38,295 nucleotides of DNA from JADHLN01 sp965658435 (GCA_965658435.1 CBFHSE010000012.1:1-38295), one strand, 5' to 3'; shown: positions 7,653-17,012, counted from the stretch's first letter. Made by a program: numbers and translations. Notes: generated by a model from the sequence alone, not told the origin.

Positions 7653-10344
7653 AAAATTTTTTAGAAATTTATTAACCCCGCTAATAATATTTATCTTAAT
7701 ATTAATATTCTTTCTAACCTATTCTGTTAGCCTAATAATTATTAAGCCAAGAGATATTACACAAATAATTAGACTAGTTGAGAATAGATTAAAAAATGAA
7801 CATAATATTTATATAAAAAGAGCAGAAATATCCTGGGATAAAAAGAAATTTACTTTTGATATTAATTTACTGCAAACAACTATTAATAAAGAAAGTTTTT
7901 CAGTTTTTATTCCAATTTTAACCCTAGATATAAGCAGACGTAATTTATTTTTAAAGAAATTAGCAATAGATAGAATTTCAATTCCTAAATTATTAGTTAA
8001 TTTAAATAACAATAATGCTAAAAAACAGAAAATAAAAATTTCAATTGATTCTCTAAAAAATGACATATCAAGTTATTTAACTAAAGAAGTCTCTAGTTTG
8101 TCTATTTTTAAAAAAATAGAAATCCAATATTTAGAATTAGTAAATAATAACATTACTCATAAAATTAAAGATATAAAATTCAAATTATTAGATAATAAAT
8201 ATCAAAAAGCTACTGATCTTAGTTTTGCCTATTATTTATCAGAAAATAATCCTGTAACATATGAATCATTATGTTTATTAGATGAAGACTTTATTATAGA
8301 AAAATGCGACATAACAGCTAATAATATCCAAAAAAAATTCTTAAATTATTCTTTTTTACCAGATAATTTTGATTTCTCTAAATTAGATTTTGATTTAACA
8401 ATAATAAATAATGGTAATTTAAAATTTACTTCAAATATTAATATAGATAATTTGTCTTTTAATGAAAATGGATCTCATATTTTTTATCCAAAAATAAATA
8501 TTACTAAAGAATTTATTCATGCTAACAATATAGATAAATTATTATTAAAAATTACTAATCAGGAAAAGATATTAAATTTCCATGCAACATCTAACAAAGT
8601 AAATAATGATTTGAAATTAAACTTATCTGGAAGTTATTTTTCAGATAATGAAATTTATTTATTATGGCCTAAAGTTTTTGCTGGTAAAGTCAGAGATTGG
8701 CTAGAAAAATCACTATATAATACAGATCTCGATTCATTTTATATTAATATAGACTTAGATAAAGCGCATAAAAAACTGAAAAACATTAATGGTGAATTTA
8801 ATCTACGAAATGGTAACTTAAAATTTGCAAAAAATATAAAGCCATTAAAAGAAATTAGGGCAAAAATACTTCTTAATAATGAAACAATAAAAATCTCCAC
8901 TTATGAAGCAAAAATAGGAAGTGATATTATTAGAGATTTTAACAGCAATATAGATTATAAAGTCAAACCATTAGCACTAGATATTGCTGGGAAATTAGAT
9001 GGTACTAAGGCAAATAATATTATTGAATTTTTACTTGCAAAAAAACTCACTAAATTAAAAGAAAGTTTTTCTAATTCAAATTTATTTGGTGATTTAAAGA
9101 TAGATCTTAAAATCACTAAACCTTTCTCCTTAAAAAATATATCTATAAATTATATTGGCGATATTGCAGGTGAAATTAAAGATTTTGCACCGAAAGATTC
9201 AGTTATAAAATTAAAGCTTAACAAAAATTTTTCCACAAATAATTTTAAAATTGATGCTGATTTAGAATCAGCATATTTCACTTTGCCTTATATTAAAACA
9301 ATAAAAGACAGAAATAGAAAATTAAATGCTCAGCTTAACATTATACCAACAAAAGAGAATTTAGAATTTTCAGACATTATAGTAAAAAATGAAGATATAA
9401 ATATTAAAGGTTTTATTAAATTTACAAAAGGTAAATTAGCGCAAATAAGTTTTAATAATGTTAAATTTTATGAAAATAAATTTAATATTAATTTAGCTCT
9501 TTATAACAATATTTTATTCGGGAATATTTCAGCTGATCAAATAAATTTTGATGAGAAATTTTTATTAAAACCTCCAAGCAACGAAAGTAAATTTTTAAAT
9601 TTAGATCTTTTGATAAATAAATTATATTTTTATGATAATCCTTTTCATGTTGCAGGCAAAATAAATTGCAATGCAATATGTAAATTAATTTATATAGAAG
9701 GGTTATTTAAAGAAAATAATTACGCAATATATAAAGAAACAAGTAATAAAAAACATCAATCTCAACTAGATATCACCACCAATAATTTTGGAGCTTTGCT
9801 AGAATATATAAATTTAACTGATAAAGTAAAATCAGGATATGCCCATATAGAGGTTAAAAAAAATAAAAATTCATATCAGGAAGGAAAATTATTAGTACAA
9901 AATTTCACAATCAAATATGAAAATTTTTTAAGTAAAATTAAAAATTTAGGACCATTTAAAAAACAAAATATAGAAGATCTTTATTTTGAAAAAGCTGAGG
10001 CAAATTTTAGTTATAATTATGAAGAGGTAATTATCAAAGACTCATTGCTCTATGGAAATATATTAGGTGTGACTCTCAATGGTAAATATGATAAAATTAA
10101 TAGTAATTATGATTTAAATGGCTACTTAATTCCAGCTTACAAACTAAATAATCTATTTGGTATAAGTCAGATACCTGTAATTGGCAAAGTTCTAACAGGT
10201 AGAGATAATCAAGGTTTAATCTCAGCAAAATTTACAATAAAAGGTAACAAAAATAATCAGGAACTTAAAGTTAACCCTTTTTCAGCTTTTATACCCTCTG
10301 CTTTTAAAAGCTTAAAAAATCTATTTAAAAAAAATAATGATTAA
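7645..10344 (+). CDS. Large YhdP/AsmA-like (DUF3971) envelope protein
   Basis: An 899-residue protein with one N-terminal membrane anchor (about residues 10-32). A long, repetitive beta-rich region follows, typical of AsmA-like bridge proteins that carry phospholipid between inner and outer membranes. Residues about 330-355 (WPKVFAGKVRDWLEKSLYNT) match the conserved DUF3971 region. The C-terminal part, LIPAYKLNNLFGISQIPVIGKVLTGRDNQGL, then an SAFIPSAFKSL-like tail, is the well-conserved end of alphaproteobacterial YhdP-like proteins. It is shorter than E. coli YhdP (about 1,270). Base composition is extremely AT-rich, with many Asn and Lys. It overlaps smpB upstream and converges on rsmD with a 4-base overlap. 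The assignment to the YhdP/AsmA superfamily is fairly firm; the substrate is inferred. Confidence 0.75.
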   Translation: MIKKFFRNLLTPLIIFILILIFFLTYSVSLIIIKPRDITQIIRLVENRLKNEHNIYIKRAEISWDKKKFTFDINLLQTTINKESFSVFIPILTLDISRRNLFLKKLAIDRISIPKLLVNLNNNNAKKQKIKISIDSLKNDISSYLTKEVSSLSIFKKIEIQYLELVNNNITHKIKDIKFKLLDNKYQKATDLSFAYYLSENNPVTYESLCLLDEDFIIEKCDITANNIQKKFLNYSFLPDNFDFSKLDFDLTIINNGNLKFTSNINIDNLSFNENGSHIFYPKINITKEFIHANNIDKLLLKITNQEKILNFHATSNKVNNDLKLNLSGSYFSDNEIYLLWPKVFAGKVRDWLEKSLYNTDLDSFYINIDLDKAHKKLKNINGEFNLRNGNLKFAKNIKPLKEIRAKILLNNETIKISTYEAKIGSDIIRDFNSNIDYKVKPLALDIAGKLDGTKANNIIEFLLAKKLTKLKESFSNSNLFGDLKIDLKITKPFSLKNISINYIGDIAGEIKDFAPKDSVIKLKLNKNFSTNNFKIDADLESAYFTLPYIKTIKDRNRKLNAQLNIIPTKENLEFSDIIVKNEDINIKGFIKFTKGKLAQISFNNVKFYENKFNINLALYNNILFGNISADQINFDEKFLLKPPSNESKFLNLDLLINKLYFYDNPFHVAGKINCNAICKLIYIEGLFKENNYAIYKETSNKKHQSQLDITTNNFGALLEYINLTDKVKSGYAHIEVKKNKNSYQEGKLLVQNFTIKYENFLSKIKNLGPFKKQNIEDLYFEKAEANFSYNYEEVIIKDSLLYGNILGVTLNGKYDKINSNYDLNGYLIPAYKLNNLFGISQIPVIGKVLTGRDNQGLISAKFTIKGNKNNQELKVNPFSAFIPSAFKSLKNLFKKNND

Positions 10345-10904
10345 TCTTCACCCTTATAGCAAAAGAATATTAATCGAGAATTTCCATAAGTTTTATTGCA
10401 AATTATTTCATATTCTAAGCCATGATTGATAGTAATGTTTTTTCTAATTTCAACAATTACAATTGCATTTATCTTTATTAAAGAGTGTTTGTGTAGGTTT
10501 GTTAAAATTTGCTCAGTATAATTTTTGTCGTAAGGAGCGTCCATAAAACATATATCTGCTTTTGTAGAAATTTGGCTTAGTTTTAACGCATCATATTTTA
10601 GGAAATTAAAATTTTCTGGGTTAAATAGTTGAACATTTTTATCAAATAATTTTTTTATTTCTTTGTTTTTATCAATTAAAATTATTTTTCTAAAACCTCT
10701 GGAGTAAGCTTCAAAACTTACAATTGCTGATCCACAAAAAATCTCCAGAAAAACTAAATCATTAAATTCTAGATTTTTAAAATATTCATTATTTTCTAAT
10801 ATATTAAAAATAGCTTCTCTAGTTCTGGATGTAGTAGGTCGTAAGAAGCTTTTATTTAATGTTTGGATTTTTTTCCCCTTATATTTACCATTTAATATTC
10901 TCAT
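10341..10904 (-). CDS. rsmD: 16S rRNA (guanine-966 N2)-methyltransferase RsmD
   Basis: An SAM-dependent methyltransferase acting on 16S rRNA within the assembled 30S subunit. Its 187 residues are full length. The N-terminal MRILNGKYKGKKIQTL and LRPTTSRTREAIFNIL are diagnostic of RsmD. The SAM-binding loop is FLEIFCGSAIVSFEA (about 67-81), and the acidic ILIDKN ends the next strand. The catalytic motif reads DAPY (about 126-129) where family members usually have DPPY or NPPY. The start overlaps the holA stop as ATGA, indicating coupled translation. Confidence 0.88.
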   Translation of the reverse strand: MRILNGKYKGKKIQTLNKSFLRPTTSRTREAIFNILENNEYFKNLEFNDLVFLEIFCGSAIVSFEAYSRGFRKIILIDKNKEIKKLFDKNVQLFNPENFNFLKYDALKLSQISTKADICFMDAPYDKNYTEQILTNLHKHSLIKINAIVIVEIRKNITINHGLEYEIICNKTYGNSRLIFFCYKGED

Positions 10905-11908
10905 TTTGCAGTCATTAGTAATATAAAAAATCGAAGAAAAATATTAGGGCGTATAATGCTATTTAATTTTATTGTTCTCTCCAAATTATCAATTTTAATT
11001 AATAATGATTTCAAAGAATTAAGGCTCCAGCTATTAACATGTGATATGATCAAATCTTTTTGCTTAAAGAAAATGGGAGGTTTAATTTCTTTTAAAGCTT
11101 GTATCATATTTTCTCCTGAATCAATTTCTGATCTCAATAAATATACTTTATTAACATAATTATTCAATGCTCTTATAAGGCTAATTTCCTGTTCCCCAGA
11201 AGCAAGTAAATCATCGCATATTATAATTGCTTTAGAAAAGTTCTTATTCATAAATTCATTGGCAAATATCTGATAATCACTTTCTATATTTTCTACTAAT
11301 AAATTAATAACATCATTAAATGCTAGCTCTTTTTTATCATGAAAATATATTTGCAATTTTTCAATTTCCTTTTTTATTAACTCTCTATCTCCTGATATGT
11401 TATTTGCTATATATTCAATAACATCATGATCCAAGCTTTTATTTGGAAAAGCCTCTTTAATTAAGCTAATAACAGTATATTTATCATCATTATAGCAAGG
11501 CAAAGCAGCAAGATTATTTTTATTTTCAAATAATTTTCTTAAATTTGAGCTAGGTGATAATTCGGAAGCTAAAAAAACAATAAAATTATCAGATTTTTTA
11601 TTATTTAATGAATTTTCGGCAATTTTACCAAAATTTGCAGGACATCCAGATATCATAATTAATTTTCTTTCCTGCATTAATGAAATAGAATTAATTTCAT
11701 TATCCAAAATAGATGGGTCTTTTTTTATTGAAGAAGCTTCAATATATGTATAATTTAAATCATTAAAATTTTCTCCTAATATTAGCTTGGTAATATTGTG
11801 TTTTCTCTCTGATATAAGTCCTGCATCAGGACCGTATAATAGAAGAGATTCAACATCATTTAATGAATTAGTGATAAATTTATCAATCAGTTTTGCTTGA
11901 ATTTTCAT
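10901..11908 (-). CDS. holA: DNA polymerase III delta subunit (clamp loader)
   Basis: The delta subunit opens the sliding clamp in the clamp-loader complex. From the ATG complementary to 11906-11908 the protein begins MKIQAKLIDKFI and is 335 residues, the usual size. An upstream in-frame ATG at 11953 would add 15 atypical residues and lie deep inside leuD. LLLYGPDAGLISERK (about 23-37) is the degenerate P-loop-like start of the AAA+ fold. FIVFLASELSPSSNLRKLFE and the later GDRELIKKEIEKLQIY match DNA_pol3_delta and its lid region. The C-terminal helical collar domain ends RPNIFLRFF. The start overlaps leuD by 26 bases, and the stop overlaps rsmD. Confidence 0.87.
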   Translation of the reverse strand: MKIQAKLIDKFITNSLNDVESLLLYGPDAGLISERKHNITKLILGENFNDLNYTYIEASSIKKDPSILDNEINSISLMQERKLIMISGCPANFGKIAENSLNNKKSDNFIVFLASELSPSSNLRKLFENKNNLAALPCYNDDKYTVISLIKEAFPNKSLDHDVIEYIANNISGDRELIKKEIEKLQIYFHDKKELAFNDVINLLVENIESDYQIFANEFMNKNFSKAIIICDDLLASGEQEISLIRALNNYVNKVYLLRSEIDSGENMIQALKEIKPPIFFKQKDLIISHVNSWSLNSLKSLLIKIDNLERTIKLNSIIRPNIFLRFFILLMTAK

Positions 11909-12509
11909 AAAGCCAAGGTTCGTTATTTTCTTGCTTAAATTCAAAATTTTCAATCATATTAATATTTTTTAATGTTTTTGCTATATCATCTAAGCCATTA
12001 ATAAGTGTATCCTTTAATGATTGAGCTATATCAAATTTTATTTCCTGGTTATTAATTAATATATGTTGTTTTTCTAGGTTAATTTCAGCCTCTAAATTTG
12101 GAGATTTAGAAATAGATTCCCATATAATGTCAATAAGATTTTGAGATAAAATAATTGGTAAAATTGAGTTTTTAAAGCAGTTATTATAGAAAATATCAGC
12201 ATAAGATGTTGCTATTATAACCCTAAAACCAAAATCTGATAAAGCCCATGGAGCATGCTCTCTGCTTGAACCGCAGCCAAAATTTTTTCCTGCTATTAAA
12301 ATTTGTGATTTTTGGTATTTTTCTTGATTTAAGATGAAGTTCTTATTTAGATTTCCATCTTCAGCATATCTCATTTCATGAAATAAATATTTACCTAAGC
12401 CCGTTCTTTTTATAGTTTTCAAAAATTGCTTAGGAATAATCATGTCAGTGTCAATATTATCAAGTCTAAGAGGAGTAATTATTGACTTTATTATTGTAAG
12501 TTTTTGCAT
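11883..12509 (-). CDS. leuD: 3-isopropylmalate dehydratase small subunit
   Basis: The swivel-domain partner of LeuC, isomerising isopropylmalate in leucine synthesis. Its 208 residues match the proteobacterial type. The N-terminus has LRLDNIDTDMIIPKQFLKT, and the substrate-binding FGCGSSREHAPWAL is at about residues 74-87. The Fe-S cluster lies on LeuC, which is not encoded in this window, nor are leuA or leuB. The gene instead heads a minus-strand run with holA and rsmD. Confidence 0.94.
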   Translation of the reverse strand: MQKLTIIKSIITPLRLDNIDTDMIIPKQFLKTIKRTGLGKYLFHEMRYAEDGNLNKNFILNQEKYQKSQILIAGKNFGCGSSREHAPWALSDFGFRVIIATSYADIFYNNCFKNSILPIILSQNLIDIIWESISKSPNLEAEINLEKQHILINNQEIKFDIAQSLKDTLINGLDDIAKTLKNINMIENFEFKQENNEPWLYENSSKTD

Positions 12510-12609
12510 TATTTTAAATAAAGATCACAATATAAACATAAACAACTAAATTATGAAGTAATTAATTAAAAAAACGAGCAAAGTAATAAAAAATTACAAA
12601 AAAAACTTG

Positions 12610-12638
12610 TTGAACCTTGAATATATAATTTTTACATA
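12610..12638 (+). promoter_or_regulatory. Weak promoter candidates before the SNase-like gene
   Basis: The 162-base gap between leuD and the SNase-like gene is nearly all A and T. It holds TTGAAC (12610-12615) with TACATA 17 bases on (12633-12638), and an isolated perfect TATAAT at 12624-12629 without a well-spaced -35 element. One of these may drive the plus-strand gene at 12672. Nothing else was seen in the gap. Confidence 0.28.
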
Positions 12639-12671
12639 TATTAATAAAAGCTAATAAACTTACAGGTAAAT

Positions 12672-13142
12672 ATGAATTTTAAAAAAATCATGTCAATTTC
12701 CTGTCTTACCATTATTTCCCTAAAGCCAGTTCTTGCAAATGAAAACTGCATTCATAGCGCATCACATCTCAAATGTTTAGAGTTTGTAAAAATAAAATCT
12801 GCAGATAGGGCTGTTTTTAATATACCAAATTTACATCCATTAATAGGAAGAGAAGCCATAATATCCCTGGCAGGAGTAAGATCTCCCTCTCCATATAGTA
12901 AAGATAAATGCGCAAAAGAAGTGGGTAAATTAGCAAAGAATTTCAGTAAATCTTTGTTAAAGAAATCTAAAGTAATCGAAGTTAAAAATATCAAAAAAGA
13001 AAAGAGATTCTCCTATGAAGGAAATTTGATGATAGACAATAAAGATATGTCAAAAATTTTGCTCAAAAATAATTTTGCGTTTAAAGATGCTGATTTTAAA
13101 AATGTAAATTGGTGCGATATTAAAAAAAATATCAATAAATAA
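12672..13142 (+). CDS. Secreted SNase-fold protein, probably catalytically inactive
   Basis: A 156-residue protein with a signal peptide (cleavage near VLA-NE, about residue 22), so probably periplasmic or secreted. The remainder follows the thermonuclease (SNase) layout: HPLIGREAIISLAGVRSPSPY, then KCAKEVGKLAKNFSKSLLKKSKVIEVKNIKKEKR, and late ISKILLKNNFAF-like and NWCDIKK segments resembling the family's C-terminal motif. Two features of active enzymes appear lost. The metal-binding DGDT-like stretch reads SADRAVF, and the acidic residue of the usual DTPE segment is replaced in VRSPSPYS. Four cysteines lie outside the signal peptide and could form disulfides. The fold call is moderate; loss of nuclease activity is inference. 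Confidence 0.6.
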   Translation: MNFKKIMSISCLTIISLKPVLANENCIHSASHLKCLEFVKIKSADRAVFNIPNLHPLIGREAIISLAGVRSPSPYSKDKCAKEVGKLAKNFSKSLLKKSKVIEVKNIKKEKRFSYEGNLMIDNKDMSKILLKNNFAFKDADFKNVNWCDIKKNINK

Positions 13143-13144
13143 AT

Positions 13145-13171
13145 TATATGGGGCAAATTATGCCCCATATA
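13145..13171. terminator. Perfect hairpin between convergent genes
   Basis: An 11-base arm (13145-13155, TATATGGGGCA) is repeated exactly as its inverse at 13161-13171 around a 5-base loop. It sits three bases after the SNase-like stop and just beyond the HU gene, so it could end both transcripts. Neither side has a long T run, so efficiency as a simple intrinsic terminator is uncertain. Confidence 0.6.
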
Positions 13172-13180
13172 AAAATCTAA

Positions 13181-13456
13181 TTAAGAATTAGCAGCTTCTT
13201 TAAATCTTTTACCAGCTCTAAATTTTGGCTGATTTGAAGCTTTAATTTGAATTGGTTCACCAGTTCTTGGGTTTCTTCCAGTAGTTGCTTCTCTTCTTGT
13301 TAAGTAGAAAGTTCCAAAACCTACTAATGTAATAGGTTCATCTTTAGCAACTGATTCTTGAACTGAATCGCAAAATGCATTTATAAAGTCATTTACTTGT
13401 GCTTGGCTGTATCCAGTTTTGTTAGCAACATCTTTTACTAATTGTGCTTTACTCAT
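13181..13456 (-). CDS. hup: HU-family DNA-binding protein
   Basis: A small nucleoid protein that bends DNA as a dimer. Its 91 residues are standard. It shows KAQLVKDVANKTGYSQAQVNDFINAF, LVGFGTFYLTRREATTGRNPRTGEPI and the C-terminal basic KPKFRAGKRFKEAAN-like end, including the NPRTGE segment that leads into the DNA-binding arm and intercalating proline. The start is the ATG complementary to 13454-13456 with a strong AGAGGT ribosome-binding site just upstream. The coding sequence is noticeably less AT-rich than its surroundings, as expected for a highly expressed gene. Confidence 0.95.
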   Translation of the reverse strand: MSKAQLVKDVANKTGYSQAQVNDFINAFCDSVQESVAKDEPITLVGFGTFYLTRREATTGRNPRTGEPIQIKASNQPKFRAGKRFKEAANS

Positions 13457-13555
13457 AATTTATTACCTCTTATTTTTTGTAATTAAGTATATAATTGATA
13501 ATTAAGACATTTTATAAATCAAGCATATAGTTAGTTTTTTTTTGGAAATGCTAGT

Positions 13556-16500
13556 TTAAATATCATTTTTTTGTAATTTATTAGCTAAATTGTTAGTTAT
13601 TTTTACAGTTTTGTTGGTGTTTATTTCATATTCATTACCTTGCCATCCATAAATAAACTTGAATTTAACAGGGTAATTTGCATCTTGGTGACTAATTTCA
13701 TCCCTTATATTTTGTAATAAATTCTTATTAATTTTTACTTTTAAAAGAATCGATTGCTTATCTAGAAAATCTTCAAGACTAATAATATCTTTACATATGA
13801 TACGCGATCCATTTGCATCATTTTTAAAATTTACTTTAATGACTATGATGCTGCCATTATATATTAAATCTCGGCAATTAGATATTAATTCATCATCAAA
13901 AATTGAGATATCTATTATTCCTGTGTTGTCAGATAAATTTAAAGTAACAAATCTGCCATTTTTACCTGATCTTTGTTTATAACTAATAATAACGCCTGCA
14001 ATTGTTATTTCTTTTGTAACATTAACCAGATTTGCGATATCCTCAGCTGTTACTATTTCTTCATGCTTTATTATTTCTTGGTATCGATCCAGAGGATGTT
14101 CTGTGAGATAAAAACCAAATGCCATAAATTCATTAAGTAATTTATCTTTGTGAGAAAACTGCGCTTTATCCGCTAAATTTATTTTACTGAAAGAAGAATT
14201 TTCAACATTTGCAAATAATGAATGTTGATTAGATTTTTGTTCATTTTGATAATGCTGACCATATTTAATAATATACTCTATAGAATTTAATAATTTAGCT
14301 CTATTTTTTTCTAATTTATCTAAAGATCCAGATTTTATAAGGCTTTCTAATTGACGTTTTTGTAATATCTTATAAGCAGCTCTTTTTACAAAATCATCAA
14401 GATCACTAAAATCTCTTTGCAAGCGTATCTTTTCTAACTCTTGAATTGCAGATAGTCCAACAGCTTTTAAAGCTCCTAATCCATATCTTATAGCTTTAAT
14501 ATTATTTGATAATTCAACTTTGAAATAAGCACCAGATATATTGATATCAGGAGGTAAAATAGGAATTTTTAATTTTTTTGCTTCCTGGATGAATAAATTT
14601 ATTTTATCTGTATCGTGATAATCTAGATTTAGTGTTGCTACAATAAACTCAACAGGGTAATTAGCTTTTAAATATGCTGTTTGATAACCAATTAAAGCAT
14701 ATGCAGCAGCATGAGACTTATTAAATCCATATCCTGCAAATTTAGCCACTAAATCAAATATCTCTGAAGCTTTTTGATTATTGATTTTGTTTTTTTCAGC
14801 TCCCTGAATAAAAATTTCTCGTTGAGAGTCCATTTCTTTTTTTATTTTTTTACCCATTGCTCTTCTAAGAAGATCTGCTTCTCCAAGAGAATATCCTGCA
14901 AGTATTTGAGCAATTTGCATTACTTGTTCTTGATAAATTATAACCCCAAAAGTTTCTTTTAGGCATTCCTCAAGCAAAGGGTGGGGGTATTCAATCTTGC
15001 TATGTCCATGTTTAGTTTCAATATATTTTGGAATATTATCCATAGGTCCCGGCCTATATAGTGATATAAGAGCTATTAAATCTTCTAATTTATCAGGATG
15101 CATGTTTTTTAAACAATCTCTCATTCCTGCGCTTTCCAACTGAAATACGCCAATTGTTTCCCCTTTACTCAGTAAATCAAAGGTTTTTTTATCTGAAAAA
15201 TCAATATTATTTATGTCTATTTTAATATTTTGCTCTGCTAAATATTTTTGAGCTTTTGAAATAACGGTTAAGGTTTTTAGGCCTAGAAAATCAAACTTAA
15301 CTAACCCTGATAATTCAGTATATTTCATTGAGTATTGTACGACTGGCATATCAGATCTTGGATCTTTATAGAGAGGTATTAAATCAAGTAATTTTTTATT
15401 AGAAATAACAATTCCTGCTGCATGAGTAGATGCATGTCTATGTAAGCCTTCTAATTTTAGAGATATATTTAGTAATTTTGCAATTTGAGGGTCGTTTTTT
15501 CTTTCCTGTTGCAATAAGGGATCCATTTCAATTGCTTCAGCAAGAGTTACTGGGTTTACAGGATTAAAAGGAATCATTTTTGAGATGCGGTCAACCTGAT
15601 TATAAGGAAGCTGCATTACTCTTCCGACATCTTTTAAAACTGCTTTCGCTTGCAATTTTCCAAAGGTAATTATTTGAGCTACTCTATCTTTCCCATATTT
15701 ATTTTTCACATATTCTATAACCTCCTCTCTTCTATCTTGACAAAAATCAATATCAAAATCTGGCATTGAGACTCTCTCTGGGTTAAGAAATCTTTCAAAT
15801 AGGAGACCAAATCTTAACGGGTCAAGATCTGTTATTTGCAAAACCCATGCGACTATTGATCCAGCTCCACTTCCTCTTCCAGGCCCTACGGGAATATTTT
15901 GTTGTTTACTCCATTTAATAAAATCTGAGACTATTAAAAAATAACCAGAAAAGCCCATTTTAGTAATAATTCCTAGTTCATAATCCAGCCTTTCATAATA
16001 TTTTTTTTTATCTGCGATATTTTGAGATTTTATAATATTTTCAAGACCTTCTTTTGCTTGAAAAGCTAGTTCTTCATCTTCTGTTTTTTCTCCTGAGCTA
16101 AATTTAGGTAGGGTAGGTTCGCTTATTTTTGGAAAGAAGCTGCATTTTTTTGCGATTAAGATAGTGTTATCAATAGCTTCTGGCAAATCTTTAAACAAAG
16201 ATCTCATTGCGCTAGGTGATTTAAAATAATGATCACTTATTATTTGCGAGCGATGATTATCATCATAATATATATTTTCTGCTATATAGCTAAGGATTTT
16301 TTGTGCTTCAGAAAGATCTTGAGAGGCATATTTAACATCATTTGTAGCAACTATTGCAATATTTTTCTCCTTAGCAATATTAAGTAGTTTATTTTCAACA
16401 AATAATTCATTTTGATAGCCAAGGCGAGATATCTCTATAAATAGCTCATTTGCAAAGCTATTTTGATATTTTAAAATAAGTTCTTCAGCTAGTTGAATCT

Positions 16501-16924
16501 GAGATTCTGCTAAATTTTTATAGATATTACCTTCCCTATAGCCGATTAAGCATATAAGGCCTTCACTATACTTAATGATGTTATTAAAGTTAGATATTCC
16601 AATATCATTATCACTTTCGAGATATGATAAGCTTACAATTTTTAAAATGTTTTCATAACCAATTTGGTTTTTGGCAATTAATAATATTTGATCGGTTAGT
16701 TTATTTCCTAGGTCAATTTTAACTGAGCAAGCTATTATTGGTTGAATGCCAGATTTAGCTGCACTAGTTGCAAATTCAAGTAAACCAAAAAAATTACCTC
16801 TATCCGCCAGGGCAAGAGCTGGCATTTCATATTGCCTCGCAAGAGATATAGATTTTTCAATGGTCATTGCCCCATAACAGAGAGAATAACTGCTGATTAC
16901 TCTTAAATGTACAAAATCTTCCAT
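13556..16924 (-). CDS. dnaE: DNA polymerase III alpha subunit
   Basis: The replicative polymerase. At 1,122 residues it is close to the usual 1,130-1,160. Domains in order are PHP (1 to about 260); the polymerase core, with the two catalytic aspartates in PDFDIDFCQDRREEV (about 385-400) and the third in KFDFLGLKTL; the primer-region YRPGPM; fingers with AAYALIGYQTAYLKANYP; a helix-hairpin-helix region near AVGLSAIQELEKI; and an OB fold (about 960-1040) with ITIAGVI and NLSDNTGIIDISIFDD. The PHP metal-ligand positions are altered: HLRVISSYS where active PHP domains have HLRVHSxYS, and ADRGN where they have TDHGN. Proofreading must come from a separate epsilon subunit. It is divergent from the DadA-like gene. 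Confidence 0.96.
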   Translation of the reverse strand: MEDFVHLRVISSYSLCYGAMTIEKSISLARQYEMPALALADRGNFFGLLEFATSAAKSGIQPIIACSVKIDLGNKLTDQILLIAKNQIGYENILKIVSLSYLESDNDIGISNFNNIIKYSEGLICLIGYREGNIYKNLAESQIQLAEELILKYQNSFANELFIEISRLGYQNELFVENKLLNIAKEKNIAIVATNDVKYASQDLSEAQKILSYIAENIYYDDNHRSQIISDHYFKSPSAMRSLFKDLPEAIDNTILIAKKCSFFPKISEPTLPKFSSGEKTEDEELAFQAKEGLENIIKSQNIADKKKYYERLDYELGIITKMGFSGYFLIVSDFIKWSKQQNIPVGPGRGSGAGSIVAWVLQITDLDPLRFGLLFERFLNPERVSMPDFDIDFCQDRREEVIEYVKNKYGKDRVAQIITFGKLQAKAVLKDVGRVMQLPYNQVDRISKMIPFNPVNPVTLAEAIEMDPLLQQERKNDPQIAKLLNISLKLEGLHRHASTHAAGIVISNKKLLDLIPLYKDPRSDMPVVQYSMKYTELSGLVKFDFLGLKTLTVISKAQKYLAEQNIKIDINNIDFSDKKTFDLLSKGETIGVFQLESAGMRDCLKNMHPDKLEDLIALISLYRPGPMDNIPKYIETKHGHSKIEYPHPLLEECLKETFGVIIYQEQVMQIAQILAGYSLGEADLLRRAMGKKIKKEMDSQREIFIQGAEKNKINNQKASEIFDLVAKFAGYGFNKSHAAAYALIGYQTAYLKANYPVEFIVATLNLDYHDTDKINLFIQEAKKLKIPILPPDINISGAYFKVELSNNIKAIRYGLGALKAVGLSAIQELEKIRLQRDFSDLDDFVKRAAYKILQKRQLESLIKSGSLDKLEKNRAKLLNSIEYIIKYGQHYQNEQKSNQHSLFANVENSSFSKINLADKAQFSHKDKLLNEFMAFGFYLTEHPLDRYQEIIKHEEIVTAEDIANLVNVTKEITIAGVIISYKQRSGKNGRFVTLNLSDNTGIIDISIFDDELISNCRDLIYNGSIIVIKVNFKNDANGSRIICKDIISLEDFLDKQSILLKVKINKNLLQNIRDEISHQDANYPVKFKFIYGWQGNEYEINTNKTVKITNNLANKLQKNDI

Positions 16925-16952
16925 AATTCAGTAAGTGAGATCTAGACGAATA

Positions 16953-16986
16953 TTTGCAAAGTTGCAAAAAACAAATTAAATATAAT
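16953..16986 (+). promoter_or_regulatory. Palindrome over the -35 region plus TATAAT, before the DadA-like gene
   Basis: A perfect inverted repeat, TTTGCAA-AG-TTGCAAA (16953-16968), lies between the divergent dnaE and DadA-like genes. A consensus TATAAT follows at 16981-16986, placing the palindrome where a -35 element and RNA polymerase contacts would fall. This is the layout of an operator, but no regulator is encoded beside it. Confidence 0.4.
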
Positions 16987-17012
16987 CTTTCAAGGAAAAT
17001 ATTGCAAGTGTA

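Noticed and set aside
11909..11953. Longer HolA start
   Set aside because: It would add 15 residues encoded inside leuD. The ATG at 11908 gives the conserved beginning.
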